64,000 bases of DNA from CAVYYW01 sp963772845 (GCA_963772845.1 CAVYYW010000014.1:186001-250000); one strand, 5' to 3'. Positions 33,793-43,218 are shown, counted from the stretch's first letter. Notes: generated from the sequence alone by a model not told the origin. Made by a program: numbers and translations.

Positions 33793-34788
33793 ATGAGTGA
33801 GCCATCTAAAGTGGAACAGCTATTTTATATTATTGATCAGTCAACAAAATTAATAGAAGAAGAGGAAAAGATCTCCTATCTGGATGCGTTAATATTAACA
33901 GGTGAGAATATATATAACGACTATATTGCACAGAGAAAGCTGATCGGAAAACTTAGCCCGCTCTATGACAATTTTTTGCAAGAAGGAACCACCAGAGAAG
34001 ATATACGCAGAGCCTTTCAGCTCGCAATATTAAAAGGAATGAAGTCGGGGACTCAGCCGATTCACCAAATGACGCCGGATAGTGTCGCTTTATTTATCGG
34101 TTATTTAACGACGAAGCTTATTCCTTCTCAAGAAGAAATCCAGCTTCTTGATATTGCAAGCGGAACAGGGAATTTGCTGACAGGTGTGATGAATCAGTTA
34201 AATACACCTGCTCAAGCTGCAGCGGTGGAAATTGATGAAACATTAATTAAACTTGCTAATACAACGGCGAATCTGCAGCAGCTTGAACTGAACTTTTATC
34301 ATCAGGACAGTCTCAGACCACTATTCATTGATCCAAGTGATGTGACCTTGTGTGATTTGCCGGTAGGTATATACCCAGATACAGAAAATGCGTCAAAATA
34401 CGAACTGGCAGAGGCAAGCGAGGATCCTTACAGTCATTTTCTAATGGTTGAACAAGGTCTTCGCTATACGAAAGCAGGCGGCTACCTTATTTATATTATC
34501 CCCAATGACTTTTTTGCGCAGGATGAAGAAAAAGTTTTTCAGCGCTTTATTCATCAAAATGCGTTTATACTAGGGCTTTTACAATTACCGGAATCTTTGT
34601 TCAAAGATACGGACCAGGCAAAAAGTATCCTGATTCTCAGGAAAAAAGGTGGCGAAGCAAAAGCGCCTGAACAGGCTCTTCTGGCACAGCTGCCATCATT
34701 CTCAAATGCACAGGCTATGCTGACGATGACAGACCGTATTAACCAATGGTTTGAAGAATATCATCTGAAAACACATGAGGAAGGATGA
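33793..34788 (+). CDS. ytxK: YtxK, class I SAM-dependent methyltransferase (N6-DNA-methylase fold)
   Basis: 331 residues. Helical N-terminus (about 1-100), then a Rossmann-fold methyltransferase with the SAM motif LLDIASGTGNLLTG and an acidic residue in AVEIDETLIKLA. The N-6 amino-methylase catalytic (N/D)PPY position reads LCDLPVGIYP here, that is D-L-P-V rather than NPPY, as is typical for this family. The substrate may therefore be RNA, protein or none. ATG at 33793 after GGAGG. It overlaps ackA by four bases and is cotranscribed with it, as in B. subtilis. Confidence 0.88.
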   Translation: MSEPSKVEQLFYIIDQSTKLIEEEEKISYLDALILTGENIYNDYIAQRKLIGKLSPLYDNFLQEGTTREDIRRAFQLAILKGMKSGTQPIHQMTPDSVALFIGYLTTKLIPSQEEIQLLDIASGTGNLLTGVMNQLNTPAQAAAVEIDETLIKLANTTANLQQLELNFYHQDSLRPLFIDPSDVTLCDLPVGIYPDTENASKYELAEASEDPYSHFLMVEQGLRYTKAGGYLIYIIPNDFFAQDEEKVFQRFIHQNAFILGLLQLPESLFKDTDQAKSILILRKKGGEAKAPEQALLAQLPSFSNAQAMLTMTDRINQWFEEYHLKTHEEG

Positions 34789-34793
34789 CAGAA

Positions 34794-35987
34794 ATGTCAA
34801 ATATTATGGCAATCAATGCGGGCAGCTCCTCACTTAAATTCCAATTGCTTAAAATGCCCGAAGAAGCCGTTATTACGAAAGGGTTGTTTGAACGCATCGG
34901 TCTTCCAAATGCCATTTTCACGATCGAAGTAAATGGAATTAAACATGAAGAGACGCTAGAAATAAGTGACCACGGCGAAGCAGTGCAAATTTTGCTGGAG
35001 CGCCTTATTTCGTTAAATATTATTGATTCCCTCAATAGCATTCAGGGAATTGGCCACCGTGTCGTCCATGGTGGAGAAGTTTTCAGCGATTCGGTAAGAA
35101 TCACAGATGAAGTAATGGAAACAATTATGGATGTTTCTGATCTTGCACCGCTCCATAATCCAGCAAATGTCACTGGTATTCTCGCTTTCAAAGCTGTACT
35201 GCCAGAAGTGCCGGCCGTTGCTGTTTTTGATACCGCATTTCATCAGACTATGCCGGAAAAATCCTTTCTTTACAGCTTGCCTTATGAATACTATGAGAAA
35301 TATGGGATCCGGAAATACGGGTTTCATGGGACGTCCCATAAGTATGTAACGGAGAGGGCCTCAGAACTGCTTGGCCGGCCTTTGGAGGAACTACGCCTCA
35401 TTTCCTGCCATTTGGGTAACGGAGCAAGCATAGCGGCAGTAGAAGGTGGTAAATCAATTGATACGTCAATGGGCTTTACGCCGCTTGCAGGCGTCATGAT
35501 GGGAACACGTTCAGGAAATATCGATCCTGCATTGATCCCATATATTATGCAGAGTACTGGGCAATCAGCTGAGGAAGTTATCGATACATTAAATAAAAAA
35601 AGCGGATTGCTAGGGGTTTCAGGATTTTCAAGCGATCTTCGTGATATTGAATTGGAAACAGAAAATGGAAACCACCGGGCAGAACTGGCTCTTGAAGTCT
35701 TTGCGTCTCGCATTCATAAATACCTGGGTTCTTACGCGGCGAAAATGCATGGTCTGGATGCGGTTATATTTACCGCAGGGATCGGGGAGAATAGCACGGT
35801 CATAAGAGACCGGGTGCTGAGAGGTCTTGAATTTATGGGTGTTTACTGGGATCCGGCATTGAATAAAGTCAGAGGTAAGGAAGCTTTTCTTAACTACCCT
35901 CATTCACCCGTAAAGGTTCTTGTTATCCCGACAAACGAAGAAGTGATGATCGCGAGAGACACTGTCAGACTGTCTGAGGAAATATAG
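34794..35987 (+). CDS. ackA: acetate kinase
   Basis: 397 residues, ASKHA fold. Interconverts acetyl phosphate + ADP and acetate + ATP in overflow metabolism; in B. subtilis it is activated by CcpA. Motifs: MAINAGSSSLKFQL, GIGHRVVHGGE, HNPANVTGI, VFDTAFHQTMPE, YGFHGTSHKYV, LISCHLGNGASIAA, DTSMGFTPLAGVMMGTRSGN, FTAGIGENS. ATG 34794 is chosen by alignment to the family N-terminus and by GGAAGG upstream; an ATG nine bases earlier is the alternative. No cre site was recognised upstream of ytxK. Confidence 0.97.
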   Translation: MSNIMAINAGSSSLKFQLLKMPEEAVITKGLFERIGLPNAIFTIEVNGIKHEETLEISDHGEAVQILLERLISLNIIDSLNSIQGIGHRVVHGGEVFSDSVRITDEVMETIMDVSDLAPLHNPANVTGILAFKAVLPEVPAVAVFDTAFHQTMPEKSFLYSLPYEYYEKYGIRKYGFHGTSHKYVTERASELLGRPLEELRLISCHLGNGASIAAVEGGKSIDTSMGFTPLAGVMMGTRSGNIDPALIPYIMQSTGQSAEEVIDTLNKKSGLLGVSGFSSDLRDIELETENGNHRAELALEVFASRIHKYLGSYAAKMHGLDAVIFTAGIGENSTVIRDRVLRGLEFMGVYWDPALNKVRGKEAFLNYPHSPVKVLVIPTNEEVMIARDTVRLSEEI

Positions 35988-35991
35988 CTGG

Positions 35992-36939
35992 ATGGAACAC
36001 CTTGTTCTTAAAAATTTTTTTAACCAAGGTGTTCAGCTTTCTTTAAAAAGTGAGGGGAGTGTGGGGGTATTGCCGGATCTGGGGAAAGAGCAGCGATTAA
36101 TGTTGCAAATTGAGCAATGGGAAAAGAGAGAATTTACATATGAACCAAATGATTTTTCTGTGCTCTACCAATATTGGATTGAACAAATGACAAAAGGCCT
36201 GTCAACAGAGTGGCTTGAGGGGATGAACCGGTCACTCGACAGGCTGGTCTTTCATTTGCATGCACTTATTCAGAATGCGGAATGGCAGACACGTGCCCGG
36301 GAGCAGCTATTATTGGAAGCCCAAACGCTTTCTCCCGATATTGAAACCATTGAGGATTTACGCAGACTTCCGATTCAGCAGCTTATGTATATGGCAGAAA
36401 AACATATAGCTAAGAACCGGCTGCTCTCCACACTGCAAGGAGGAGTGACAGGGACCGGAGGCTTTTTATTTCTGTCTTTGGACCTCCCGTTTAGCGTAGC
36501 CATTCAGATGCACGCTATCCAGCTTATTTCATTAAGCTATGGTGAAGACGTCAGGGTACCAGGTGCATTAATGACGTCTTTGAATCTCTTTCAATTGCCG
36601 CTTTTACCAAAAGGCTTGCAATATGCTGCCTGGCGAAAAATTGAAGAAGAAGCAGCCAATCATTCACTAAATCCTCATTTTTTTGATGATGAAGAAGGAA
36701 TTCAGCCTTCATGGCTGTCAGGAAGCATGCGTCAGCTTGGTAAAACCCTGTTTCTTCAGCAATTAAAAAAGAAGTGGGTACAGGGTGTCCCGCTTATTGG
36801 GATGGCTGCCGGGGCGATGATCAATTACAAATCAACAAAGCGCGCAACGGAGATAGCTCATAAATTTTACCAAAAACAACATCTTCTCAAAAAGCTGGGA
36901 GAGAAACCGGATGAACCATCCTCATACGAACCATGGTAA
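35992..36939 (+). CDS. EcsC-family protein
   Basis: 315 residues, EcsC domain protein of unknown biochemical function. Seen: the N-terminal helical region, WEKREFTYEPNDFSVLYQYW, then TTTGG-type Gly-rich hydrophobic stretch GGVTGTGGFLFLSLDLPFS (about 150-168) and the C-terminal GVPLIGMAAGAMINYKSTKRATEIAHKFY signature in two parts around 265-293. The hydrophobic stretches may insert into or lie on the membrane. It starts five bases after ackA (GAGGAAATATAGCTGG before the ATG) and overlaps moaB by 29 bases, so it belongs to the ytxK-ackA-EcsC-moaB transcription unit. Confidence 0.85.
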   Translation: MEHLVLKNFFNQGVQLSLKSEGSVGVLPDLGKEQRLMLQIEQWEKREFTYEPNDFSVLYQYWIEQMTKGLSTEWLEGMNRSLDRLVFHLHALIQNAEWQTRAREQLLLEAQTLSPDIETIEDLRRLPIQQLMYMAEKHIAKNRLLSTLQGGVTGTGGFLFLSLDLPFSVAIQMHAIQLISLSYGEDVRVPGALMTSLNLFQLPLLPKGLQYAAWRKIEEEAANHSLNPHFFDDEEGIQPSWLSGSMRQLGKTLFLQQLKKKWVQGVPLIGMAAGAMINYKSTKRATEIAHKFYQKQHLLKKLGEKPDEPSSYEPW

Positions 36940-37411
36940 AGAAACCGTGAAGGTAGCTGTCCTCACGGTAAGTGATACACGAAATCGTGAAACAGATAAA
37001 AGTGGCAAAGTGATCTTGTCTCATCTTGAAGAAAAGCATTACATAGTCGTTGATTACCGCATCGTTAAAGATGACCAGTTTACGATTACTGCAGCTGTGG
37101 AAGGGTTTCTCAGCCTTGAGGCAGATATAATAATTATAAATGGAGGTACGGGTATTGCTCAGCGGGATGTAACTTTAGAGGCCGTACAAAGCATGATTGA
37201 AAAAGAAATCCCCGGGTTTGGCGAGCTGTTCCGGATGCTAAGCTATCAGGAAGATATCGGCACGCGTGCTATTTTAAGCAGAGCAGTAGCAGGAACAATC
37301 GGCAGAACGGCGGTTTTTTCCATCCCCGGCTCGTCAGGAGCTGTTCAACTGGCCATGACACGATTAATCATGCCGGAAATCGATCATTTCGTATTTGAAC
37401 TAAATAAGTAG
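36911..37411 (+). CDS. moaB: molybdenum cofactor biosynthesis protein MoaB/MogA family
   Basis: 166 residues, molybdopterin-binding fold. Motifs: VAVLTVSDTRNRETDKSG, IIINGGTGIAQRDVTLEAV, PGFGELFRMLSYQEDIGTRA, SRAVAGTIGRTAVFSIPGSS. It is predicted to adenylate molybdopterin before molybdate insertion. Start ATG after GGGAGAG, inside the end of the EcsC gene. No other Mo-cofactor gene lies in the window. Confidence 0.94.
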   Translation: MNHPHTNHGKETVKVAVLTVSDTRNRETDKSGKVILSHLEEKHYIVVDYRIVKDDQFTITAAVEGFLSLEADIIIINGGTGIAQRDVTLEAVQSMIEKEIPGFGELFRMLSYQEDIGTRAILSRAVAGTIGRTAVFSIPGSSGAVQLAMTRLIMPEIDHFVFELNK

Positions 37412-37433
37412 CCTTATTGAGGGGGAAACGGAT

Positions 37434-38211
37434 ATGAGGCACGTGCTTATTACAGGCGGCACACAAGGGATAGGTAAAAAGGTTTCGGAACACTTTTTAA
37501 AACAAAATTATTCCGCTACGATAAATTACAGGGCAAATGACAAAGAAGCGAATAGAACAATGGGGGCGTTTGCTCCATACAGAGATAATATTCAACTCTG
37601 TAAAGCCGACATAACAGACCCTCAAGCAGGCGCTGGATCTGGTTGCAAAGACGATTGAAAAATGGGGAAGGATCGATTGTTTCATTCATTGTGCCGGTCC
37701 TTTTATTTTTGAGAGAAAACCGATCATTGCTCATGAACCAGAGGAATGGAACCGGATGGTTATGGGTAACTTAAGCAGTGTCTTTTACCTGTTAAAAAGT
37801 ATCATACCTCTCATGCGTGAACAGCAATACGGGAGGGTTGTTGCGTTTGGTTTTCAAAATGCTTCAGATGCCCCTGCCTGGCAGGATCACGGGCCTTTTG
37901 CAGCAGCAAAAGTTGGACTGGTTTCTCTGATCAAAACGCTGGCACTTGAAGAAGCAAGGCACGGTATTACAGCTAACGTTATCTGCCCTGGAATTATTCT
38001 TCCGGATATGAAAACAGCAACGATCAAAGAGGCAAGCCTGCAGACAAAGCACAGGACGCCTTTTGGCCGATCAGTCACAGGAGAAGACATTGCAAGAGCC
38101 GTAGCCTATTTATGCGATGAATATTCCCAGATGGTTACTGGATCAGTGTTAGATTTAACCGGTGCGGTGGACGTCATAAATCGCTTTCGCCCTTCCTTTG
38201 ATAACATTTAA
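37434..38211 (+). pseudogene. YtkK-like short-chain dehydrogenase/reductase, apparently frameshifted
   Basis: Starts at ATG 37434 after GAGGGGG with a Rossmann glycine motif (LITGGTQGIGKKVS). The frame carries family-like sequence to ADITD at 37619, then stops after 13 more codons. The +1 frame continues the protein at 37621 (LKQALDLVAKTIEKWGRID, then HCAGP) to 38211. One extra base near 37617-37621 (a CCC run) explains it; restored length is about 258 residues. The catalytic Y-x-x-x-K is F-x-x-x-K (GPFAAAKVGL), so even the repaired protein may not be a classical oxidoreductase. Function unknown. Confidence 0.82.
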
Positions 38212-38392
38212 ATAATTTTCTGGTGAATTTTAAAAATTTAAACTTTGGCTAATCGACATCTTTTGCAGAATTGGGTCTTGATAATCTCAAAAATAAAGGG
38301 TAAATTCGAAGAGGCGGGTGAATGTTGCCCAAATAGAATCGGTCACAGCATCTCAGGATGTCGAATGGCAGGATGAACAGGGAGGAAATAAC

Positions 38393-39520
38393 ATGCGTAT
38401 TGGAGTACCAAGAGAAATTAAAAATAACGAAAACCGCGTTGCCATTACTCCGGCAGGCGTCGTTCATTTAATTGAAGCGGGTCACGAAGTCTACATTGAA
38501 GCAGGAGCAGGTATTGGTTCGGGATTTATTGACAGCGATTACACATCGGCTGGAGCAATCATCGCTTCTTCAGCTGCAGAGGCGTGGTCAATGGATATGG
38601 TCATGAAAGTGAAGGAACCGATTGCGGAGGAATACAGCCAATTCCATGAAGGCATGATCTTGTTTACATACCTTCATCTTGCACCTGAACCTGAGCTGAC
38701 AAAGGCCTTAATTGACAAAAAAGTAGTGGCGATTGCCTATGAGACGGTTCAGCTTCCAAACCGCTCACTTCCGCTTCTTACACCGATGAGTGAGGTAGCG
38801 GGGCGCATGGCTTCCCAAATTGGCGCACAGTTCCTTGAAAAGCCGCATGGCGGACAAGGTATTCTTTTAAGCGGTATTCCTGGCGTTAAGCGTGGGAAAG
38901 TTGCCATTATCGGCGGCGGAATTGTCGGAACCAATGCGGCTAAAATTGCTATAGGTCTTGGAGCAGATGTCACAATGCTTGATTTGAGTCCGGAAAGGCT
39001 CCGTCAGCTTGATGATATTTTTGGAAATGAAGTCACCACTTTAATGTCCAACCCATTAAATATCGCAGAAACGGTCAAGGAGTCTGATCTCGTGATCGGT
39101 GCGGTATTAATACCGGGCGCTAAAGCACCGCGCCTTGTAACTGAAGAAATGATTAAGTCCATGCCTGAAGGTTCAGTGATTGTAGATGTGGCAATTGACC
39201 AAGGCGGGATTTTTGAAACAACGGACCGTATTACAACGCATGATGACCCAACTTATGTTAAACATGGTGTGGTGCATTATGCCGTTGCGAATATGCCTGG
39301 TGCTGTTCCGCGTACTTCCACACTTGGCTTAACGAACGTAACTGTGCCATATGCTGTTAAAATTGCAAGCAAGGGATATGTTCGTGCCTGTCTTGAAGAT
39401 GAAGCTCTTCTCAAAGGTATTAATACTCTGGACGGATTTGTCACTTATAAAGCGGTTGCAGATGCGCATGGCGTCGAATATAAAGCTGCAAAAGATATTT
39501 TGGAATCAAAGGTTGTTTAA
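38393..39520 (+). CDS. ald: alanine dehydrogenase
   Basis: 375 residues. NAD-dependent oxidative deamination of L-alanine to pyruvate and ammonia; in Bacilli needed for growth on alanine and for efficient sporulation. Motifs: MRIGVPREIKNNENRVAITP, AYETVQLPNRSLPLLTPMSEVAGRMA in two parts (about 113-138), the NAD site GIVGTNAAKIAIGLGADVTMLD, VDVAIDQGG, HYAVANMPGAVPRTST. ATG at 38393 behind GGGAGGAAAT; an in-frame upstream start lacks a site. The 180 bases upstream hold no clear promoter. Confidence 0.96.
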   Translation: MRIGVPREIKNNENRVAITPAGVVHLIEAGHEVYIEAGAGIGSGFIDSDYTSAGAIIASSAAEAWSMDMVMKVKEPIAEEYSQFHEGMILFTYLHLAPEPELTKALIDKKVVAIAYETVQLPNRSLPLLTPMSEVAGRMASQIGAQFLEKPHGGQGILLSGIPGVKRGKVAIIGGGIVGTNAAKIAIGLGADVTMLDLSPERLRQLDDIFGNEVTTLMSNPLNIAETVKESDLVIGAVLIPGAKAPRLVTEEMIKSMPEGSVIVDVAIDQGGIFETTDRITTHDDPTYVKHGVVHYAVANMPGAVPRTSTLGLTNVTVPYAVKIASKGYVRACLEDEALLKGINTLDGFVTYKAVADAHGVEYKAAKDILESKVV

Positions 39521-39540
39521 TTTAATAACCTACAAAAGAA

Positions 39541-39572
39541 GCCAATCCCAATGGGGTGGCTTCTTTTTTTTA
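39541..39572 (+). terminator. terminator after ald
   Basis: AGCCAATCCC / GGGGTGGCT imperfect stem followed by eight T's. Confidence 0.75.
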
Positions 39573-39609
39573 TCTACTCACTAGGTTACATAACTTAATT
39601 ATTGTATAC

Positions 39610-39639
39610 AGAAAGCCGGACCCTTAGGACCGGCTTTCT
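39610..39639 (-). terminator. hairpin downstream of the M24 peptidase gene
   Basis: Perfect 10-bp stem AGAAAGCCGG / CCGGCTTTCT, 12 bases after the stop codon; the U tract is poor on either strand, so its efficiency is uncertain. Confidence 0.6.
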
Positions 39640-39651
39640 ATCTCATCTGTA

Positions 39652-40753
39652 TTACGTTATAATCTGCAGCTCTTTCGGGAATTGAGTTAGTGAGATGGGT
39701 CCATCTTCACTAAGGTAGATGTCGTCTTCAATTCTGACGCCGCCAACTTCAGGGACATAAATACCAGGCTCAATTGTGAAAACCATTCCCTTTTTCAAAA
39801 GGCTGTCATTATCTGAACTCATGGAAGGTGCTTCATGAGCTTCAAGGCCGAGACCATGCCCAAGCCTGTGAGGGAAGAATGAACCATAGCCTTTATCAGC
39901 AATGATTCCCCTTGCGATCCCGTCCAGATCTCCAAGACGGAGGCCATCTTTACACGCTTCTATAGCGGCTTGTTCAGCCTTCAGTACGGTTTCGTATATA
40001 TCCCGCTGTTTGTCATTCACATGCTTGAAATCCGACTGTACGTGAAATATCCGAGCAGTACCCGTCCACAACCACGCCAAGATCAAATAAAACAAAATCG
40101 CCTTCTTTAATCTGCTTATTTCCGGGATGGCCATGTGGTGCTGCACTGTTTTCACCTGTCAGAACCATTGTTGTGAAGGCCATTTGAGAATAACCGCGTT
40201 TGGTTAGTTCATATTCGATTTCTGCAATAATAGCCTGTTCAGTCCGGCCCTTTTTAATGGCATTTACGCCGACGTTCACAGCAAAATCAGCCATTTCAGC
40301 GGCCTTTTTCATAGCAGCAAGCTCCTGCTCGTCTTTAATCATACGCATGCCTTCAAGTGCAGGCTCAATGGCAGTCAACGTAAGCTCTGGGAAAAGGCTC
40401 TGAAGCGCCAGGACTTTTTTGTAAGGCAATGTGGTGGACTCAATTACCAGATTGCCGTTTGAAAATGTTCCGTTATTCGGAAGCTCTTTTTTTATCAGTT
40501 CCCAAGGATTTTCATGATCCTCATAGCCTAATACGGGATGTTCCCAGCCTGAATCTTTGGCTTGATCAACTTCCATTTTCGGGCAGACAATAAAAGGTTC
40601 CTTTTCGGGGAAGATAAATAGTCCGAGCAGTCTTTCATGCGGCTGGCACATAAATCCTGTCAGATAATAAACATTCTTGGGCTCAGAAAGAAAGGCGATG
40701 CCTCCAGAATGCTCTTGAAGATGTTTTTGAATGGTTTGTATACGCTTGTTCAA
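39652..40753 (-). pseudogene. M24-family X-Pro dipeptidase/aminopeptidase, apparently frameshifted
   Basis: Starts at TTG 40753 after GAGGTG. The N-terminal creatinase-like domain and the first half of the pita-bread catalytic domain read continuously to the metal-binding segment FDLGVVVDGYCSDISRTVGF. That frame then ends after four codons near 40013. The other frame resumes directly with HVNDKQRDIYETVLKAEQ and contains the remaining ligands (GHGLGLEAHE; TIEPGIY; GGVRIEDD) to 39652. One extra base near 40028-40040 explains it. Repaired length is about 366 residues, normal for bacillary PepQ/YkvY-type enzymes. The break separates the aspartate ligands from the histidine and glutamates, so the uncorrected product cannot be active. 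Confidence 0.85.
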
Positions 40754-40836
40754 TCTTTTCACCTCGGATCATAGTTTTCCATTACTAATGTAACATATTT
40801 AGTGATGGTTCCAAAAAGGATATCTTTTTCAATTTG

Positions 40837-40865
40837 TGAAACCTTTTGCTAAAATTAAACGTATA
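40837..40865 (+). promoter_or_regulatory. ECF (sigma-W-type) promoter of the DUF4178-PspA operon
   Basis: TGAAAC (40837-40842), 17 bases starting CTTTT, CGTATA (40860-40865). Sigma-W promoters in B. subtilis have TGAAAC and CGTA about 16-17 bases apart, and pspA there is a sigma-W target. The start would fall near 40872, so an in-frame ATG at 40846 cannot be the true start of the first gene. Confidence 0.75.
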
Positions 40866-40899
40866 TAGAGAAGGAAAGCGCATAAGTGAGGTGAAGCTA

Positions 40900-41409
40900 A
40901 TGGGTTTTTTTTCACGCCTGTTTCAAAAAAAAGAAACAAAGCCCCAGATTAAGGACCGGACGCTTATGTCAATAAAGGTCGGCGATATGGTCTCTTATAA
41001 TCTTGCTGATTATGAAGTGGTGGGGAAATTGATTTACAATGATCATGGGTATCAGTGGTTTGAATATCAGCTTGAAAGCATGGAGAAAACGATATGGCTG
41101 AATGTGGAAATGGATGACGATCTTGAATGCAGTGTTTATGAAAAGACGAAAGAAAAAGTGGCAGAACCTGTACCTGAGTCAATTGATCTTGATGGGGTCC
41201 GCTACACATTGGATGAACATGGTGCGGCAAATGTCAGGGGAGAAGGCAGGAGCTCAAATGTGAACGGCATGCAGGTGCAATATTATGATTACAGTGATAA
41301 CACGGAAGAAAAGTATCTTTCTGTGGAATACTGGGGAACAGATGTAGAAGTGAGCAAGGGACAAGCTGCCGATGCCTTTGATTTTAATATCATAGCAGGA
41401 ACGAAATAA
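40900..41409 (+). CDS. DUF4178 domain protein
   Basis: 169 residues, no signal or membrane segment beyond a basic N-terminus (MGFFSRLFQKKE). The DUF4178 beta-rich region covers about 20-165: IKVGDMVSYNLADYEVVGKL, GYQWFEYQLE, WLNVEMDDDLECSVYE, YYDYSDNTEEKYLSVEYWG. Function unknown; the domain is commonly encoded with PspA, DUF350 and spermidine-synthase-like genes. ATG at 40900 after GAGGTGAAG. First gene of the putative envelope-stress operon; 12 bases separate it from pspA. Confidence 0.85.
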   Translation: MGFFSRLFQKKETKPQIKDRTLMSIKVGDMVSYNLADYEVVGKLIYNDHGYQWFEYQLESMEKTIWLNVEMDDDLECSVYEKTKEKVAEPVPESIDLDGVRYTLDEHGAANVRGEGRSSNVNGMQVQYYDYSDNTEEKYLSVEYWGTDVEVSKGQAADAFDFNIIAGTK

Positions 41410-41421
41410 GGAGGAGATAAC

Positions 41422-42090
41422 ATGTTTAACTTATTTAAAAGAGTCGGAACGATTATGTCTTCGGAATTAAATTCGATGCTGGATAAAGCAGAAGACCCGG
41501 TTAAAATGCTTGATCAGTTTATGAGAGATATGTCTGAGGATATCCGGGAAGCTGAAACCGCCGTTGCAAAACAGATGGCGAACGAAAAAATGCTTTATAA
41601 GAAGTATCAAGATGCCGCTCAGTTATCAGAAAAACGCCAGGTTCAGGCAGAAAAGGCACTTGAGGCAGATAATGAGGATCTGGCGAGACGTGCGCTTCAA
41701 GATAAAAAACATCATGACAGCCAGGCTGAAACGTTGAAGGAAGCATACGACAGAGCGAAAAAAGATTCAGAAGATCTTCGCCAGAAGCTTCAGGAAATGA
41801 AATCGGAATATCAGGAAATGGATCTTAAAAGGGATTCATTAAAAGCCCGTGCTGAAACCGCCAAAACAAAAACTAAAATTAACCGGACCATGTCTTCCAT
41901 TGGATCTGATGATTCCCGTCATGGCTTTAATCGCATGGAAGAGAAAGTGCTTCGTTTTGAAGCCGAGGCTGAAACGAGCGAGGACATGAGATCATCGAGC
42001 AGAAGCCTTGATAAAGAGCTAGAAGCGCTTGACAAGAATAATGTTGATGATGATTTGGCTGCCCTTAAGAAAAAAATGGGCAAAGAGTGA
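41422..42090 (+). CDS. pspA: PspA/IM30-family envelope stress protein
   Basis: 222 residues, almost wholly helical. N-terminal amphipathic helix (MFNLFKRVGTIMSSELNSML) that binds stressed membrane, then the PspA signature AEDPVKMLDQFMRDMSEDI and a long coiled coil of Glu/Lys/Gln repeats to about 185. PspA assembles on damaged membranes and limits proton leakage. Start ATG behind AAGGAGGAG. Second gene of the operon behind an ECF-type promoter. A separate pspA (liaH or pspA proper) may exist elsewhere in the genome. Confidence 0.94.
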   Translation: MFNLFKRVGTIMSSELNSMLDKAEDPVKMLDQFMRDMSEDIREAETAVAKQMANEKMLYKKYQDAAQLSEKRQVQAEKALEADNEDLARRALQDKKHHDSQAETLKEAYDRAKKDSEDLRQKLQEMKSEYQEMDLKRDSLKARAETAKTKTKINRTMSSIGSDDSRHGFNRMEEKVLRFEAEAETSEDMRSSSRSLDKELEALDKNNVDDDLAALKKKMGKE

Positions 42091-42201
42091 CCGGTAATCC
42101 TGCCATATAAATAGAATTGCGGGCCGACATCTGTGTTAATTGCAGGTGTTGGCCAACTTTTCTTTAAAGCGGAAGAACATGTTTTTTTGGGGGGATCAAA
42201 C

Positions 42202-42780
42202 GTGAGAGTTTACATATTTATAGCGGTTCTACTCTCTGCAGCGCTGCTGAGCGCATGTGCCAATCCTTTTAGTAATCAAACCATACTGGATGTGGTCAAA
42301 AAACATTACGAAATCGATGATACCGTAAAAAGCAGTGTGGACAGCAGTGATAAAGCGCAAATTTTTATTGCCAAAAATAAAACGGTCAGCCAGGTTGCAA
42401 GTGCTTTGAAAAAAGATATGAAACCCAATAAAATTTCTGAAAAAGCAAATGAAAAACAGGCGCTTGTTTATGACAAGTATATTGTTACGTTAACGAAAAA
42501 TGAAAAAAATCCCCGAAATACAAATATTGAAGTGGCCACTTATGGTTTCGTGAGAGATAATTATAGACCTAGTTTTTTCCAAGGGCTTTTAACGTATTAT
42601 TTTTTGAGCCACCTTTTTAACGTAAATGATTGGGCAGGAAGGCAGAATTCAAGATGTATTCAGACAAACGGGTGTTACCAGGGTTACAACAACTCCGGTG
42701 GGCATTATAAAGGGCCGGGTTCAAAACCGTTATTCAGAAGTTCGCTGTTTAGAGGCGGGGGTCCTAACGCAGGAAAATAA
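42202..42780 (+). CDS. DUF4247 lipoprotein
   Basis: 192 residues from a GTG at 42202 behind GGGGGG. Signal peptide with lipobox LLSAC at about residues 13-17, so a membrane-anchored extracytoplasmic lipoprotein. Body: DVVKKHYEIDDTVKSSV, IFIAKNKTVSQVAS, YVTL-type segment, then FVRDNYRPSFFQGLLTYYFL and a Gly/Ser/Asn-rich C-terminus with a close cysteine pair (CIQTNGC). Matches DUF4247; function unknown. It follows pspA after 111 bases and precedes DUF350 by 22. Confidence 0.85.
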   Translation: MRVYIFIAVLLSAALLSACANPFSNQTILDVVKKHYEIDDTVKSSVDSSDKAQIFIAKNKTVSQVASALKKDMKPNKISEKANEKQALVYDKYIVTLTKNEKNPRNTNIEVATYGFVRDNYRPSFFQGLLTYYFLSHLFNVNDWAGRQNSRCIQTNGCYQGYNNSGGHYKGPGSKPLFRSSLFRGGGPNAGK

Positions 42781-42802
42781 TATGAGAATGGGGTGATCAA
42801 GC

Positions 42803-43198
42803 ATGAACGGATTTCTGTTAACCTTTTTGTACTTTATCGTGGCCATTGCAATCGTGTTTATCGGCTTGTGGATTTTCGAACTCATCACAACAAAGTATAA
42901 AGACTGGGATGAAATTGCTAATGGAAATAATGCTGTCGCGCTTAGTGTCGGCGGAAAGATTGTTGGGTTATGTATCATTCTTTTATTTGCCATTTTGGAA
43001 AACGATCAGATCTGGCATGTTGTTATTTGGGGAGGATTCGGGATTCTTCTGCAAATGATTGTTTACTATCTGTTCGATCTGTTAACGGTTAAGTTCTCTG
43101 TACAGGAAAAATTAAAAGAAGGCAACACGGCTGTCGGCATTATTTCTTTTTGTGTATCAGCTGGGCTTGCATTTGTTATCGGAGCCTCCATCACATAA
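42803..43198 (+). CDS. DUF350 membrane protein
   Basis: 131 residues, four predicted membrane helices arranged as two similar halves. Each half carries a Gly-Asn-x-Ala-Val motif at the start of its second helix (NGNNAVALSVGG and EGNTAVGIISFC). This internal duplication is typical of DUF350 (YjfL-like) proteins. Molecular role unknown; the family is repeatedly found beside PspA and polyamine or glutathionylspermidine-type enzymes. Start ATG after GGGGTGATCAAGC. Confidence 0.88.
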   Translation: MNGFLLTFLYFIVAIAIVFIGLWIFELITTKYKDWDEIANGNNAVALSVGGKIVGLCIILLFAILENDQIWHVVIWGGFGILLQMIVYYLFDLLTVKFSVQEKLKEGNTAVGIISFCVSAGLAFVIGASIT

Positions 43199-43218
43199 AC
43201 AGCAAGGGTAGATGATCT

